64,000 bases of DNA. Source: Gammaproteobacteria bacterium. Its GTDB lineage: Bacteria > Pseudomonadota > Gammaproteobacteria > Legionellales > Legionellaceae. Under the pieces are notes generated by a model, which did no database searches, was not told the DNA's origin, and worked only from the letters and a program-made list of their open reading frames with translations. This document shows, piece by piece, positions 18,854 to 28,251 of the stretch; position 1 is the stretch's first letter; each line of letters begins with the position of its first letter. The position numbers were made by a program, and so were the translations under genes. The stretch is from the NCBI GenBank assembly GCA_024742995.1, contig JANSXK010000009.1:1-64000 (forward strand). Direction: 5' to 3'.

Positions 18854-18873
18854 GGGGTGGGTCATCTCACCCC
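18854..18873. terminator. Hairpin between convergent genes
   Basis: GGGGTGGG and CTCACCCC form an 8-base stem (one G-T pair) around TCAT, directly after the host-attachment stop and just before the end of the permease gene on the other strand. A T-rich stretch follows on the plus strand. Position and shape fit a bidirectional intrinsic terminator. Confidence 0.7.
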
Positions 18874-18877
18874 GTTG

Positions 18878-20278
18878 TTAGTCCTTTGTTTTCGCTTTAT
18901 GCCGCCACAATAACAAACCTGCTGGTGTTAGCATGAGGATAATTCCGATAGAAAAAATAATCCGGAAATGCAAGACATTGTTGATTGCTAATGCTTCTTC
19001 AGGTGGGAAAAATCCAATCACTAACGCAAGAACACAGCCCAGGATACCGAGACCGCATGTGAAGTAATACCCCGATTTGCCACCAAATACCGCAAAAGGA
19101 CGAGGTTTCTCACCGTGACTATGTTTGAGACGTATCGCAGCAACGAGCATCAAGACATACATCAACACATATAATTCTGTACTGAGCACGGTAAACAACC
19201 AATAAATTTCATTGATGGATTGCAGTAATAAGAAAATGCCGCAAATGACCGTGACCAATACCGCTTGGCTGAGGAGCACGCGAGATGCGATGCCATGTTG
19301 ATTTAATTTATGGAACCATTTGGGCAGTATCCCGTGATCTGCTGCCATCAATAAGCCTTTTGCTGGTGAGATGATCCAATTGATCATGCTGCCCAAACTG
19401 CTTAATAAGATGGCGAAGATGATGATGGGTGTTAAAAAAGACAAATGATAATAATTAAAAAAATAGGTGAAAGCTTGTGGGATCCCTTGCACCAAACCAA
19501 TTTCATTTTTGGGCAGAATAATCGCGATGGCCAATGAGCCCAAGAGCATGGTGACGACAATTAAGATAGCAGAGCAAAAGATTGCCCGCGGGAAATTACG
19601 TTGTGGATTTTGGATATTACGTACGTGCACCGCAGCAAGCTCCATTCCCAAAAATGCGGTAATGATTGCGGTCAATGATACCCAAGACTGGGTTTTATTC
19701 AAAGCAGGGATCATGCTGTCCCATGTAAAATGAATGGCCATGGGGTGCCCGCCTGCGACCCATGCAATGGCAAATACAATCAATAATCCTATAGGGAGGA
19801 GCATCCCTAAAATAGCGCAAACACTTGCAAATCGTGCAGAGGCACGCAGTCCGGATAATCCCAAAAAAGTCAGCGTCCAAAAAACGGTAAGAATAACGGT
19901 AAGGATGTACCATTTGGATTGTGCTAATTCAGGATTGATCAAGTATGCCAGCGTCGCGGCAATGAAAGACACGATGGTAGGGTACCAAACAATAGTATTG
20001 ACCCATTGCAACCAAATCGTGAAAAAGGCCCAATAAGGCCCAAAGGCTCGATGGACCCAACTGTATATGCCGCCTTCCTCTTCTGACCACGTGGATGCCA
20101 ATTCTGCTGAAACCAGCGCAATGGGGATCAAAAACATGAGGGTTGCTAAGATGAAGAAAAAGATTAAAGAAGAACCAAATAAAGCTGTCGCTGGTAAATT
20201 TCTCACGCTATCAATCGCACTCGTAATGAGCATGATCAACGCAAAGACAGAAATTTTTTCGGAAGACCACTTTTTCAT
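18878..20278 (-). CDS. APC-superfamily amino acid permease (glutamate/GABA antiporter-like)
   Basis: 466 aa with about twelve hydrophobic segments, an integral inner-membrane transporter of the amino acid-polyamine-organocation superfamily. The N-terminal SAIDSVRNLPATALFGSSLI and EEEGGIYSWVHRAFG follow the substrate-binding loop of GadC-like antiporters, and GLSGLRASARFASV and MELAAVHVRNIQNPQRNFPRA are family segments. Legionella-type bacteria keep many such permeases because they live on host amino acids. The exact substrate cannot be told. Stop is 5 bases from the hairpin at 18854-18873. The start ATG has only a weak ribosome site. Confidence 0.9.
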   Translation of the reverse strand: MKKWSSEKISVFALIMLITSAIDSVRNLPATALFGSSLIFFFILATLMFLIPIALVSAELASTWSEEEGGIYSWVHRAFGPYWAFFTIWLQWVNTIVWYPTIVSFIAATLAYLINPELAQSKWYILTVILTVFWTLTFLGLSGLRASARFASVCAILGMLLPIGLLIVFAIAWVAGGHPMAIHFTWDSMIPALNKTQSWVSLTAIITAFLGMELAAVHVRNIQNPQRNFPRAIFCSAILIVVTMLLGSLAIAIILPKNEIGLVQGIPQAFTYFFNYYHLSFLTPIIIFAILLSSLGSMINWIISPAKGLLMAADHGILPKWFHKLNQHGIASRVLLSQAVLVTVICGIFLLLQSINEIYWLFTVLSTELYVLMYVLMLVAAIRLKHSHGEKPRPFAVFGGKSGYYFTCGLGILGCVLALVIGFFPPEEALAINNVLHFRIIFSIGIILMLTPAGLLLWRHKAKTKD

Positions 20279-20412
20279 AGTTCTACAAATTGATTACAAA
20301 GAGGACTGTATTATACTGATGATTAAGAATTTTTCCAGTGAAATTATTGCGCACTCAGGGTAAATGCGCTCGTAATATTTCCTTCTTTACAAGCGCAAAG
20401 ACGGCTTCCTAC

Positions 20413-20727
20413 CTAGGATTTTTTCTTACCTTGACATAAAGGAGAGGCCTGAACATTCGGTTGTTGGGCCCACTCGTCTGGGGTAAATAGTGCCAGACTG
20501 AGTGCGTGTAAGCCTTGTTGTCTTTCGGGTGTCACTGCCGAATTGACCAAACGGTGGCGCGCTACTTGCTTTAAATCAGCAAATTGTGAGGATACCAAGG
20601 TGAGTTTAAAATGAGATTCTGAACCTGCAGGTACTTGATGCATATAAGATTCATCGATGAGATTTAAAAACGTAGGTTCAAACGTTTGCGTGAGTAGGGT
20701 TTGCATGCGTTCAAGACGGGTGGTCAT
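20413..20727 (-). CDS. bolA: BolA family protein
   Basis: 104 aa BolA/IbaG-type protein. The signature region [23 protein letters not shown] is clear, with the conserved histidines that bind Fe-S clusters together with monothiol glutaredoxins. E. coli BolA acts in stress morphology and iron-sulfur handling. ATG follows AGGA at six bases. The tail ends in KKK. It stands alone, divergent from the pilin gene across a 91-base gap. Confidence 0.93.
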   Translation of the reverse strand: MTTRLERMQTLLTQTFEPTFLNLIDESYMHQVPAGSESHFKLTLVSSQFADLKQVARHRLVNSAVTPERQQGLHALSLALFTPDEWAQQPNVQASPLCQGKKKS

Positions 20728-20818
20728 AGTGATCCTGGGTAAAAATTTTAGTATACATCGAAATCAAGTGGTTTTATACTCAGGGCATTTCATTCTTAGA
20801 CAAGCTCAAAGGGGTAAT

Positions 20819-21229
20819 ATGAAAACAAAACGCGGATTTACTTTAATCGAATTGATGATTGTGATTGCAATTGTGGGTATTTTAGCAACTTGTGCGATAC
20901 CGGCTTATCAAAATTACGTGATTCGTGCGCGAGTGACGGAAGGATTGGCTTTGGCTACGACTGCTAAATTGAAGGTATCTGAGTTTTTGATTGCGCATGA
21001 TGGCGAAGTCGATGCTCAAATAGGCCTTGGTTTCAAAGGTCCAAAAGCGACTGAGAATGTGGCTTCGGTTACGATTAACAAAATTGGTGATGTGGTGATT
21101 ACTTATACGCCAGTGGCGGGTGATGGTACCATCGTGTTACATCCTCTCGTACAACCTTCTGGTGAAATTACTTGGGATTGTAACGAAGGCACCTTAGATG
21201 AGAAATACCGACCCAAGCATTGCAAATAA
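20819..21229 (+). CDS. pilA: Type IV pilin (PilA/PilE family)
   Basis: 136 aa from ATG 20819, after AAAGGGG. The prepilin leader MKTKRG is followed by [16 protein letters not shown], with Gly before the cleavage site and Glu at position 5 of the mature pilin, so it is processed by PilD. The globular part ends with a Cys pair ([17 protein letters not shown]) that closes the usual D-region loop. Could be the major pilin or a minor one. The frame runs upstream to 20657 inside bolA on the other strand, which is not used. No other pil gene is nearby. Confidence 0.93.
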   Translation: MKTKRGFTLIELMIVIAIVGILATCAIPAYQNYVIRARVTEGLALATTAKLKVSEFLIAHDGEVDAQIGLGFKGPKATENVASVTINKIGDVVITYTPVAGDGTIVLHPLVQPSGEITWDCNEGTLDEKYRPKHCK

Positions 21230-21242
21230 ATTAAACTAACTG

Positions 21243-21270
21243 TTGATTTATTTGTATAAAATGGTATAGT
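21243..21270 (+). promoter_or_regulatory. Candidate sigma-70 promoter of the C1 peptidase gene
   Basis: TTGATT (21243-21248), a 16-base spacer, and TATAGT (21265-21270), about 30 bases before the start codon. Fits a housekeeping promoter, so the peptidase need not be expressed from the pilin transcript. Confidence 0.5.
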
Positions 21271-21300
21271 AATTGGCCTTGATGTCATGATGAGTTTGAT

Positions 21301-22332
21301 ATGAAGTGCTTGGCGATTTTGTTTTCCAGTATGTTGTTGCTCAGTAGTTTTGCGTTTGCCGATGATTTGAAGCTCATTGGTAAACGTGAGCAAAGCATTC
21401 CTTTGACGCATCCAGAAGCAGGTAATCCTGCGGCGACCAAAGATATAACGGTATTAGAGTACGAACTTCCAGCTCAATGGCAAACAGATGTTTCGTCGCA
21501 ATCACAACGTCGTCTCGAACAACAAATTGAAACAGAGCATTTGCCTCAGCAAGTGCAATTGGGGATGAACCGTGTGCCCGTACTTGATCAAGGGCATCAT
21601 GGTACTTGCGCTACATTTGCAAGTACTGCGGCTGTAGATGCAGCGTTACACAAAGGCAATTACATCAGTCAATTATGTTTATTGCAGTTGGGCAATTATT
21701 TGCAGAGTACCAACCAAGGTAGTAGTGGTTGGGATGGTGCTAATACCAATACTTTACTCAGTCGTATGGCCAGCTATGGCATTGTTAATATTGAAAACCA
21801 AGGGAAATACGGTTGTGGTGGCATCACGACCTACCCGCATCGTTCGACGCCTTCTCTGGGAATGACAGTGGAAGAATATGAGGCACATCAGGAACCATTG
21901 CTGTCACAGTTGAAATGGAAAAGGATTTTTTGGAAATCGAGTCGCAATAATGATGTATCCAATTTAAATCAAGTCAAATCTGCATTACACGAGGGTTCAC
22001 GTGTGGTGGTGCAAGTGTTGTTACCTCGAACAGATTTGGGAGAAATGGGTGCAGTGGGATGGCACTATTTTTGGGATGACACTTGGGTGTTTACCCCTGA
22101 GATGAAACATGAATTAGAGACCGCCAAAACAATATCCGGCCATGCCATGATCATTACTGGTTATGATGACAATGCAAGCGCGCGTGATCATGCTGGTCAT
22201 TTGCATCATGGACTTCTCACTTTACGCAATTCTTGGGGTCGTTTTGTAGGGGATTGGGGTGATTTTTATATGTCTTATGATTATTTCAAGGCGCTCGCCA
22301 GGGATGGTGTGGCAGTGACGCGCGTACGGTGA
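21301..22332 (+). CDS. Secreted papain-like (C1 family) cysteine protease
   Basis: 343 aa with a Sec signal peptide (MKCLAILFSSMLLLSSFAFA, cleavage about residue 20). Papain-fold catalytic parts are all visible: Gln97 of the oxyanion hole and Cys103 in DQGHHGTCATFAS, His281 in SGHAMIITGYDD, and Asn310 in LRNSWG. There is a short pro-like region (residues 21-88). It is exported to the periplasm and may leave by the type II system, two parts of which lie at 35276-36921. C1 proteases of this class are secreted by Legionella and relatives; the target is unknown. Mature domain is about 240 residues. Confidence 0.88.
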   Translation: MKCLAILFSSMLLLSSFAFADDLKLIGKREQSIPLTHPEAGNPAATKDITVLEYELPAQWQTDVSSQSQRRLEQQIETEHLPQQVQLGMNRVPVLDQGHHGTCATFASTAAVDAALHKGNYISQLCLLQLGNYLQSTNQGSSGWDGANTNTLLSRMASYGIVNIENQGKYGCGGITTYPHRSTPSLGMTVEEYEAHQEPLLSQLKWKRIFWKSSRNNDVSNLNQVKSALHEGSRVVVQVLLPRTDLGEMGAVGWHYFWDDTWVFTPEMKHELETAKTISGHAMIITGYDDNASARDHAGHLHHGLLTLRNSWGRFVGDWGDFYMSYDYFKALARDGVAVTRVR

Positions 22333-22356
22333 GCGTCACTGCGTTGTCCTGCTGCT

Positions 22357-23607
22357 TTAACCTTCCCAAGCTGGTAAGCGCTTAGGAATCAATTTAGAAC
22401 TCATTCGCACATAATCAGGCATGCCATTTTGATAAGGTGGATAAGCTTCTCCTTGAATCAAAGGTAACAAATACGCTCGGCATGCTTCTGTAATGCCCAT
22501 GCCATCCTCGCGGATGAAGTTGTCGGGCATTTCTTTTTCTTGATTGGCAACATCAGCTAATGGCACTTGGTCAATCGACCAACGATAGGGGCTGTCTTGT
22601 TCACGTACAATGATTGGCATGACACCAGATGTGCCTTCTAGTGCGAGATCTACTGCCTTTTTACCCAAAGCATAGGCTTGTTCAAGGTCGACGGCGGAAG
22701 CAATATGTCTTGCGGAGCGTTGTAAATAATCAGACACGGCCCAATGATATTTGAATCGCAATTCTTTTTTAATCAATTGTGCCAAAATGGGTGCGACACC
22801 GCCTAATTGCGCATGTCCAAATGCATCTCGCAGGCCGCCATCTGATAAAAACTTACCTTGCTGGTTTTTAATACCTTCAGACGCAACCACCACACAGTAG
22901 CCATAATCGCGAACGCTTTCTGAGACTTTTTTCATAAAGCGTGCTTCATCAAATGCCACCTCTGGAAATAGAATAATATGAGGGGCTTCATGTGCTTGAT
23001 TCCCCGCAAGGCCTGCAGCCGCTGCAATCCAACCAGCATGCCGACCCATCACTTCTAAAATAAAGACTTTGGTAGAAGTTGCGGCCATTGAAGCCACATC
23101 AAAGCTGGCTTCTTTTGTAGAAATGGCGACATATTTGGCGACAGAACCAAAGCCTGGACAGGTATCCGTAAAGGGCAAATCATTGTCGATAGTTTTGGGA
23201 ATACCAACACATGTGACGGGGAAACCAACTTTTTTACTATAGTCTGAGACTTTGGCAGCAGTATCTTGGGAGTCTCCACCACCATTGTAAAAGAAATAAC
23301 CGATATTATGAGCGCGAAATACTTCTATCAAACGCGATAACTCTGCCCCTTCAGCAGATAATTTATGTCGACATGATCCAAAAGCACCCGAGGGGGTATG
23401 CATCAATTTGGCAATATTGTCATCGGTTTCTTGTTCGGTGTTAATGAGCGCTTCGTTTAAGGCGCCGAGGATACCATTTTGGGCGGCATAAACCGTACCA
23501 ATTTTGGTGGGGTGCAAGCGAGCGGTTTGAATGACACCACAAGCAGAAGCGTTGATCACCGCGGTGACGCCGCCAGATTGTGCATAGAGTGCATTTAGAA
23601 TTGCCAT
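22357..23607 (-). CDS. pfp: 6-phosphofructokinase, probably pyrophosphate-dependent
   Basis: 416 aa phosphofructokinase. Two substrate-deciding sites point to pyrophosphate rather than ATP: GGGDSQDTA places Asp where ATP enzymes have Gly, and PKTIDNDL carries Lys where ATP enzymes have Thr. EVMGRHAGWIAAAAGLA is the fructose-6-phosphate-binding loop. PPi enzymes work near equilibrium in both directions, so this can serve glycolysis and gluconeogenesis, matching ppsA further on. ATG follows AAGGA that overlaps the letS stop, 9 bases away, so it is cotranscribed with the sensor kinase. Symbol pfp versus pfkA depends on the nomenclature used. Confidence 0.9.
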   Translation of the reverse strand: MAILNALYAQSGGVTAVINASACGVIQTARLHPTKIGTVYAAQNGILGALNEALINTEQETDDNIAKLMHTPSGAFGSCRHKLSAEGAELSRLIEVFRAHNIGYFFYNGGGDSQDTAAKVSDYSKKVGFPVTCVGIPKTIDNDLPFTDTCPGFGSVAKYVAISTKEASFDVASMAATSTKVFILEVMGRHAGWIAAAAGLAGNQAHEAPHIILFPEVAFDEARFMKKVSESVRDYGYCVVVASEGIKNQQGKFLSDGGLRDAFGHAQLGGVAPILAQLIKKELRFKYHWAVSDYLQRSARHIASAVDLEQAYALGKKAVDLALEGTSGVMPIIVREQDSPYRWSIDQVPLADVANQEKEMPDNFIREDGMGITEACRAYLLPLIQGEAYPPYQNGMPDYVRMSSKLIPKRLPAWEG

Positions 23608-23616
23608 GATAAGTCC

Positions 23617-26391
23617 TTATGATTCAGCATACTCGGTTAATACAGCGTCGATTTCTTGTAGCAATAACAAAAAATCTTCTTGAATTTCAGACACATGCTT
23701 GACTTGACGCAAGCGTTTTTCTACATGTGCGACTTGTTGTTGTAAACGACTGACACCACAAAAACAGCACGCGCCATGAATTTGATGGACAATTTTTTCA
23801 AGGGCATCGCAGTTATTAGATTCAAATAGTGCCCATAATTCGACGCGATTGTTTTGTAGTTCTTTGGTAAACTCTCCTAAAAATTCTGTTGCCAAATTCA
23901 CATTGCCAGACAATTTTTCTACGCATAATGCCCAATCAATGGCAGGTGCAGGAGGATCGGGCAGCAGTTTCAATAAATGATGCAAGACATGACATTCTTC
24001 GATGGGTTTGTGAATCGCAAAATCGATGCCGGCTTGACGCAGATCTGCATGCTGCAAATCTTGACCATTTGCAGAAATAAGAATGATAGGAATTTTGGCA
24101 TTCCAGGTGGATTGTTGGCGAATGGCTTTTGCGGCTTCGAGGCCATTACAGTTTGGCATATGCAAATCAACTAAGACAGCGGTGTATTGTACGTTTCGAC
24201 AAGCTGAAATGGCTTCCAGGCCGTCATTAACGGTATCAACAGCGGCGCATTCACGTAACAAAGAATCTAATAATCTGCGACTGATAGGATTGTCTTCGGC
24301 AATCAAGAGACGTGCTTTTCTTTCTCGAAAACGTTGTCGTAGCTGCTGTAAACTAGGATCTTGCTGGTGATTTTGATCAGACGACTTCATCGCTTGTTGC
24401 CAAGAAGGTGGCGTAGCATCCATCATAAAATTAATATTGTCATCTTGTCGTTTTTTTTGAGGCTTATTGGTAACCAAGGCATCCAGCACTTCGCTTAATT
24501 TATGAATATTGGGTGGTTTGAATAACAATGCCTGGGCCCCAAGTTGTTCGTAATGTTTGATATATTCTTTTGAGATCAAGGCACATGGCATGGGGTCTTG
24601 TTTTATCAAGGTTGTCATCGATTTTTGGCTATCAGGGTTGATGGCTAAGAAAGCGATATCACAATCACTGTGAGTCTTAAATGCTGCCGACAAGTTTTCA
24701 TAGTTTGTGACTTTAATACAGGTTACACCCAAATATTCTAATCCTGAACATAGGGCTTCTAAATGTAATGGATTATCGTCATAACATAAGGCGTTGATGA
24801 CAATTGGTACGGGTGCTTGGTGTTTTTCAGCTTCATAAGACAATAATTTTTCTAATTTAAGGTGCACGGTGAACGTGGTGCCTTTGTTAGATTCTGATTG
24901 GATAGAGATTTTACCGTGCATATGGTCTACTAATTTTTTGCAAATAACCAAGCCAAGACCTGATCCACCATGATGCCTGTTTGAGGCGGAATCAACCTGC
25001 TGAAACGGATGAAACAATGTGGCTTGATCCTCTTCTGTGATACCCACACCAGTATCACTAATGGAAATGGCGATGGTGTAGTATTGGTCAGATTCACTTT
25101 CAATTTGTGATCGGATCAATACATGCCCTACATCGGTAAATTTCACAGCATTGGAAATCAAATTACTGATGATTTGTTTGATACGCCAAGGATCACCCAT
25201 CATTGTTTTAGGGACAGAGAGTGCGGTAACGGCAATCAGATCAATTTCTTTTTTGTGGGCAGTGGGTGCCAGCATGGCCATGACTTCATCGACGCAGCTA
25301 CGTAAATTAACAGGGATATTGTCCAGATGGAGTTTACCAGCATCAATTTTGGAGTAATCTAAAATATCGTTGATGATGATCAATAAATCTTGGGCAGAGG
25401 ATTGGATGGTTTTGACATAATCTAATTGTAACGTATCCAATTCTGTATCCAATAACACATTGGTAAATCCAATGACCCCATTCATCGGGGTACGAATTTC
25501 GTGACTCATGCTGGCCAGAAATTCGGATTTGTGACGATTTCTTTCTTCAACTTTCTTTTTGTCTAAACCTAGCTCGATATTTTTTACCTCAAGCAATTCC
25601 AGGCTTTGTTGAAAATCTTGTGTGGCAATTTCAACTTGCTGGGAGAGTTCTTTGGTCATCACCATGTATTTTTCTTTTAAGTGGGCGCACCCCTGTTCTA
25701 TGATTCCTAATTCGTTTGTTTGTGAGGTATCAAAATCGACATGATAATCATTGTTTAAAATGCGTTGCATATTGCGTTGCAAGCGCATAATAGGGCGATA
25801 AATTATTTTTGATAAAAAATGATGCCCGATGAAGCCAATGAAGAGGCAGAGCAAGAGAATACCTAAGGTCGATAATATCATTTGGTAATGCTTAAGCAGG
25901 AGAAATTTTCTATCCAAATCTAAGTAAATCCAACCATGATATTCTTGATTGGAGGCGAGTATGGTACCTGGTGCGATAGCCATGGTTGGGCAGTGTACAG
26001 ACGGGATGGGGACAATGAGCTGCATAGAATAAGGGGTGAAATGGGGTGCTGCGCCGATTTGGCGTTGTTTATCGGTCAAATAACGGGTATGGTGTTCGCC
26101 ATGTGATGCAAGCGCATGTCCCTGCATATCATAAAATGCAACTGAATTGATCTCAGGATCAAAATGTACTGCATCGAGGGCTGTTTGTAGGGATTCTCCT
26201 TGATCGTGTTCCTGATGGAATTGTTCTAACATTAACATTTGGCCAAGGTATGCTTTACTCAACCGCAGCATATGTTGTTCGACGTTTAACTCGTACTGAT
26301 GTTCATAAAATAATCCGAATAGCAAAGCTAGACAAAGAACAGGTACCACGGCAATGAATCGGAGTTGGTTTTTGATGCTAATGGGTTTCAC
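23617..26391 (-). CDS. letS: Hybrid sensor histidine kinase, BarA/GacS/LetS type
   Basis: About 924 aa, the layout of BarA/GacS/LetS: two N-terminal membrane helices (about residues 12-28 and 172-193) around a periplasmic loop, a HAMP linker, HisKA with His297 in [10 protein letters not shown], an HATPase with DTGVGI and [13 protein letters not shown], a first receiver that has lost its phospho-acceptor (LAINP where LDIQMP is expected), a second receiver with Asp742 ([12 protein letters not shown]), and an HPt with His872 (QIHGAC). LetS with LetA switches Legionella from replication to transmission by small RNAs and CsrA. GTG 26391 gives the best N-terminus; TTG 26406 is the other candidate. 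letA is not in the window. Confidence 0.9.
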   Translation of the reverse strand: MKPISIKNQLRFIAVVPVLCLALLFGLFYEHQYELNVEQHMLRLSKAYLGQMLMLEQFHQEHDQGESLQTALDAVHFDPEINSVAFYDMQGHALASHGEHHTRYLTDKQRQIGAAPHFTPYSMQLIVPIPSVHCPTMAIAPGTILASNQEYHGWIYLDLDRKFLLLKHYQMILSTLGILLLCLFIGFIGHHFLSKIIYRPIMRLQRNMQRILNNDYHVDFDTSQTNELGIIEQGCAHLKEKYMVMTKELSQQVEIATQDFQQSLELLEVKNIELGLDKKKVEERNRHKSEFLASMSHEIRTPMNGVIGFTNVLLDTELDTLQLDYVKTIQSSAQDLLIIINDILDYSKIDAGKLHLDNIPVNLRSCVDEVMAMLAPTAHKKEIDLIAVTALSVPKTMMGDPWRIKQIISNLISNAVKFTDVGHVLIRSQIESESDQYYTIAISISDTGVGITEEDQATLFHPFQQVDSASNRHHGGSGLGLVICKKLVDHMHGKISIQSESNKGTTFTVHLKLEKLLSYEAEKHQAPVPIVINALCYDDNPLHLEALCSGLEYLGVTCIKVTNYENLSAAFKTHSDCDIAFLAINPDSQKSMTTLIKQDPMPCALISKEYIKHYEQLGAQALLFKPPNIHKLSEVLDALVTNKPQKKRQDDNINFMMDATPPSWQQAMKSSDQNHQQDPSLQQLRQRFRERKARLLIAEDNPISRRLLDSLLRECAAVDTVNDGLEAISACRNVQYTAVLVDLHMPNCNGLEAAKAIRQQSTWNAKIPIILISANGQDLQHADLRQAGIDFAIHKPIEECHVLHHLLKLLPDPPAPAIDWALCVEKLSGNVNLATEFLGEFTKELQNNRVELWALFESNNCDALEKIVHQIHGACCFCGVSRLQQQVAHVEKRLRQVKHVSEIQEDFLLLLQEIDAVLTEYAES

Positions 26392-26474
26392 AATGGCTGC
26401 TCTCAATTTTTAGAATAAATGAAGCTGTGCTAGTATATACCACTATTTTGACATTTGAAATGCGGAGTACATCC

Positions 26475-27875
26475 ATGCAGGTTCGAACACGATTTGCCCC
26501 CAGTCCAACGGGATTATTACACATTGGTAGTGTGCGTACCGCACTGTATGCGTGGTTGTTTGCCAGGCATCATCAGGGCAAATTTATATTGCGGATTGAA
26601 GATACGGATCAAGAACGTTCTACCGCAGCGTCTGTGGCCACTATTATGGATGGGATGGCGTGGTTGGGTTTAGATTATGATGAAGATGTGGTATCACAGA
26701 CCAATCGTTACCCACGTTATATGGAGGTGATCACGCAATTATTGGCAGAGGGCAAAGCCTATCGTTGTTGTTGTTCGACAGAGCGTTTGGAAGCTTTACG
26801 AGAACAGCAATTGGCTGCGAAGATCAAACCACGGTACGATGGTCATTGTCGATCACTGCAGATTGGCCCGGAAGATGGGTCTTTTGTGGTGCGCTTTGAT
26901 AATCCCAAACAAGGCGTGGTGCAATTTCAAGATCAAGTTTATGGCGCTATTGAGGTTGATAATCAAGAATTGGATGACGTGATTTTGCTACGCTCCGATG
27001 GCCATCCAACTTACAATTTTGCCGTGGTGGTGGATGATTGGGATATGCAGATCACCCATGTGATTCGTGGTGATGATCATATCAACAATACCCCACGCCA
27101 AATTAATTTGTATCAAGCATTGAACGCCCACATACCGACCTTTGCCCATTTGCCCATGATTTTGGGAGAAGATGGTAAGCGCTTATCCAAACGACATGGC
27201 GCGGTATCTGTATTACAGTTTAAAGAAGAAGGGTTTTTACCCCATGCGTTGCTGAATTATTTGGTACGCTTGGGTTGGTCGCATGGTGATCAGGAAATTT
27301 TTAGTCTTGCAGAAATGATTGCGGATTTTGATTTATCTGCTGTGAGTCGTGGCGTTGCAGGATTTAATTATGATAAATTGTTATGGTTGAACCAGCACTA
27401 TCTTAAAGATGATCCAGTGACGGAAGTGGCAGCAGCATTGGCATGGCAATTTCAACAAGCAGACATCGATGTGAGTCAGGGGCCTGCGCTGGAAGATTTG
27501 GTGGCATTGCAAGCAGATCGCTGTAAGACTTTGGTTGAAATTTGTGATAACAGCAGATATTTCTACAGTGATGATGTGGTTTATGACGCTGATGCAGTGG
27601 CGGCCCATATAACGCCCACGGCGTTGGCATTGTTGGCTGCTTTGACCGTGCAATTACAAGCATTAGATGATTGGCATCGCGAAGCCATTCATGGGTGTTT
27701 AAAAACATTGATCAAAGAAAAGGAAGTTGGTTTTGGCAAATTAGCACAGCCTTTACGTGTGGCTGTCACGGGTAGCACGATGTCGCCGTCGATAGATGCG
27801 ACTTTAGAATTGATCGGCAAAGCGCGCGTTTTGTCACGTTTGGAAAAGGTAATCAATCAGGAGTCAGGATGCTAA
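26475..27875 (+). CDS. gltX: Glutamyl-tRNA synthetase GltX
   Basis: Charges tRNA-Glu in the cytosol. 466 aa from ATG 26475, after CGGAG at seven bases; the open frame begins at 26427 but those extra residues do not match the family. Class I signatures: RFAPSPTGLLHIGS (HIGH-type), LRIEDTDQERS, and the KMSKS-type loop KRLSKRHGA. A Cys cluster (CCCSTERLEALREQQ ... GHC) follows the Zn site of the bacterial enzymes. Divergent from letS. The 3' end overlaps the next gene by 7 bases. Confidence 0.97.
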   Translation: MQVRTRFAPSPTGLLHIGSVRTALYAWLFARHHQGKFILRIEDTDQERSTAASVATIMDGMAWLGLDYDEDVVSQTNRYPRYMEVITQLLAEGKAYRCCCSTERLEALREQQLAAKIKPRYDGHCRSLQIGPEDGSFVVRFDNPKQGVVQFQDQVYGAIEVDNQELDDVILLRSDGHPTYNFAVVVDDWDMQITHVIRGDDHINNTPRQINLYQALNAHIPTFAHLPMILGEDGKRLSKRHGAVSVLQFKEEGFLPHALLNYLVRLGWSHGDQEIFSLAEMIADFDLSAVSRGVAGFNYDKLLWLNQHYLKDDPVTEVAAALAWQFQQADIDVSQGPALEDLVALQADRCKTLVEICDNSRYFYSDDVVYDADAVAAHITPTALALLAALTVQLQALDDWHREAIHGCLKTLIKEKEVGFGKLAQPLRVAVTGSTMSPSIDATLELIGKARVLSRLEKVINQESGC

Positions 27876-28177
27876 TCACATTTCACACCGATGCTTATGA
27901 GTCTATTACAATGTTTGGGGATGTTGCGAAACATATGCTGACATTGATGGGGCAGTCTGGGGCGGTACCCGGTGCGATTTTGGCACCTGGGGTTGCAGAT
28001 GCTTTGGCACAGTTGCGCAAAGCGGTCGAACGTGAAAAACAACAGCCGGGATCTAATCAAGCAGTCGAAGATGACGAGCCAGCCGTCAGCATGGCACATC
28101 GTGCTGTTCCTCTGATAGCTTTGTTGGAAGCAGCGGTAGAGAAACATTGCGATGTGTTATGGTCTGTTGGGACTTAA
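27869..28177 (+). CDS. DUF1840 family protein
   Basis: 102 aa, small conserved protein of unknown function (DUF1840). The family pattern MLITF...ITMFGDVAKHMLTLMG, then SGAVPGAILAPGVADALAQL and a charged linker, is clear, with the C-terminal helix AVPLIALLEAAVEKHCDVLW. No membrane segment or signal. ATG overlaps the gltX stop by 7 bases and follows CAGGAG, so it is translated from the gltX message. Function unknown; it is common in proteobacteria. Confidence 0.85.
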   Translation: MLITFHTDAYESITMFGDVAKHMLTLMGQSGAVPGAILAPGVADALAQLRKAVEREKQQPGSNQAVEDDEPAVSMAHRAVPLIALLEAAVEKHCDVLWSVGT

Positions 28178-28251
28178 ACGAAGTGACGCGTTTTTTACTG
28201 CGATATTCATGTAAATTAGTGCGTCTGCCAAATGTGAGCCGAAGTCATGCA

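Noticed and set aside
20657-20818. Upstream extension of the pilin frame
   Set aside because: It is antisense to bolA, and the prepilin leader with a good ribosome site begins at 20819.
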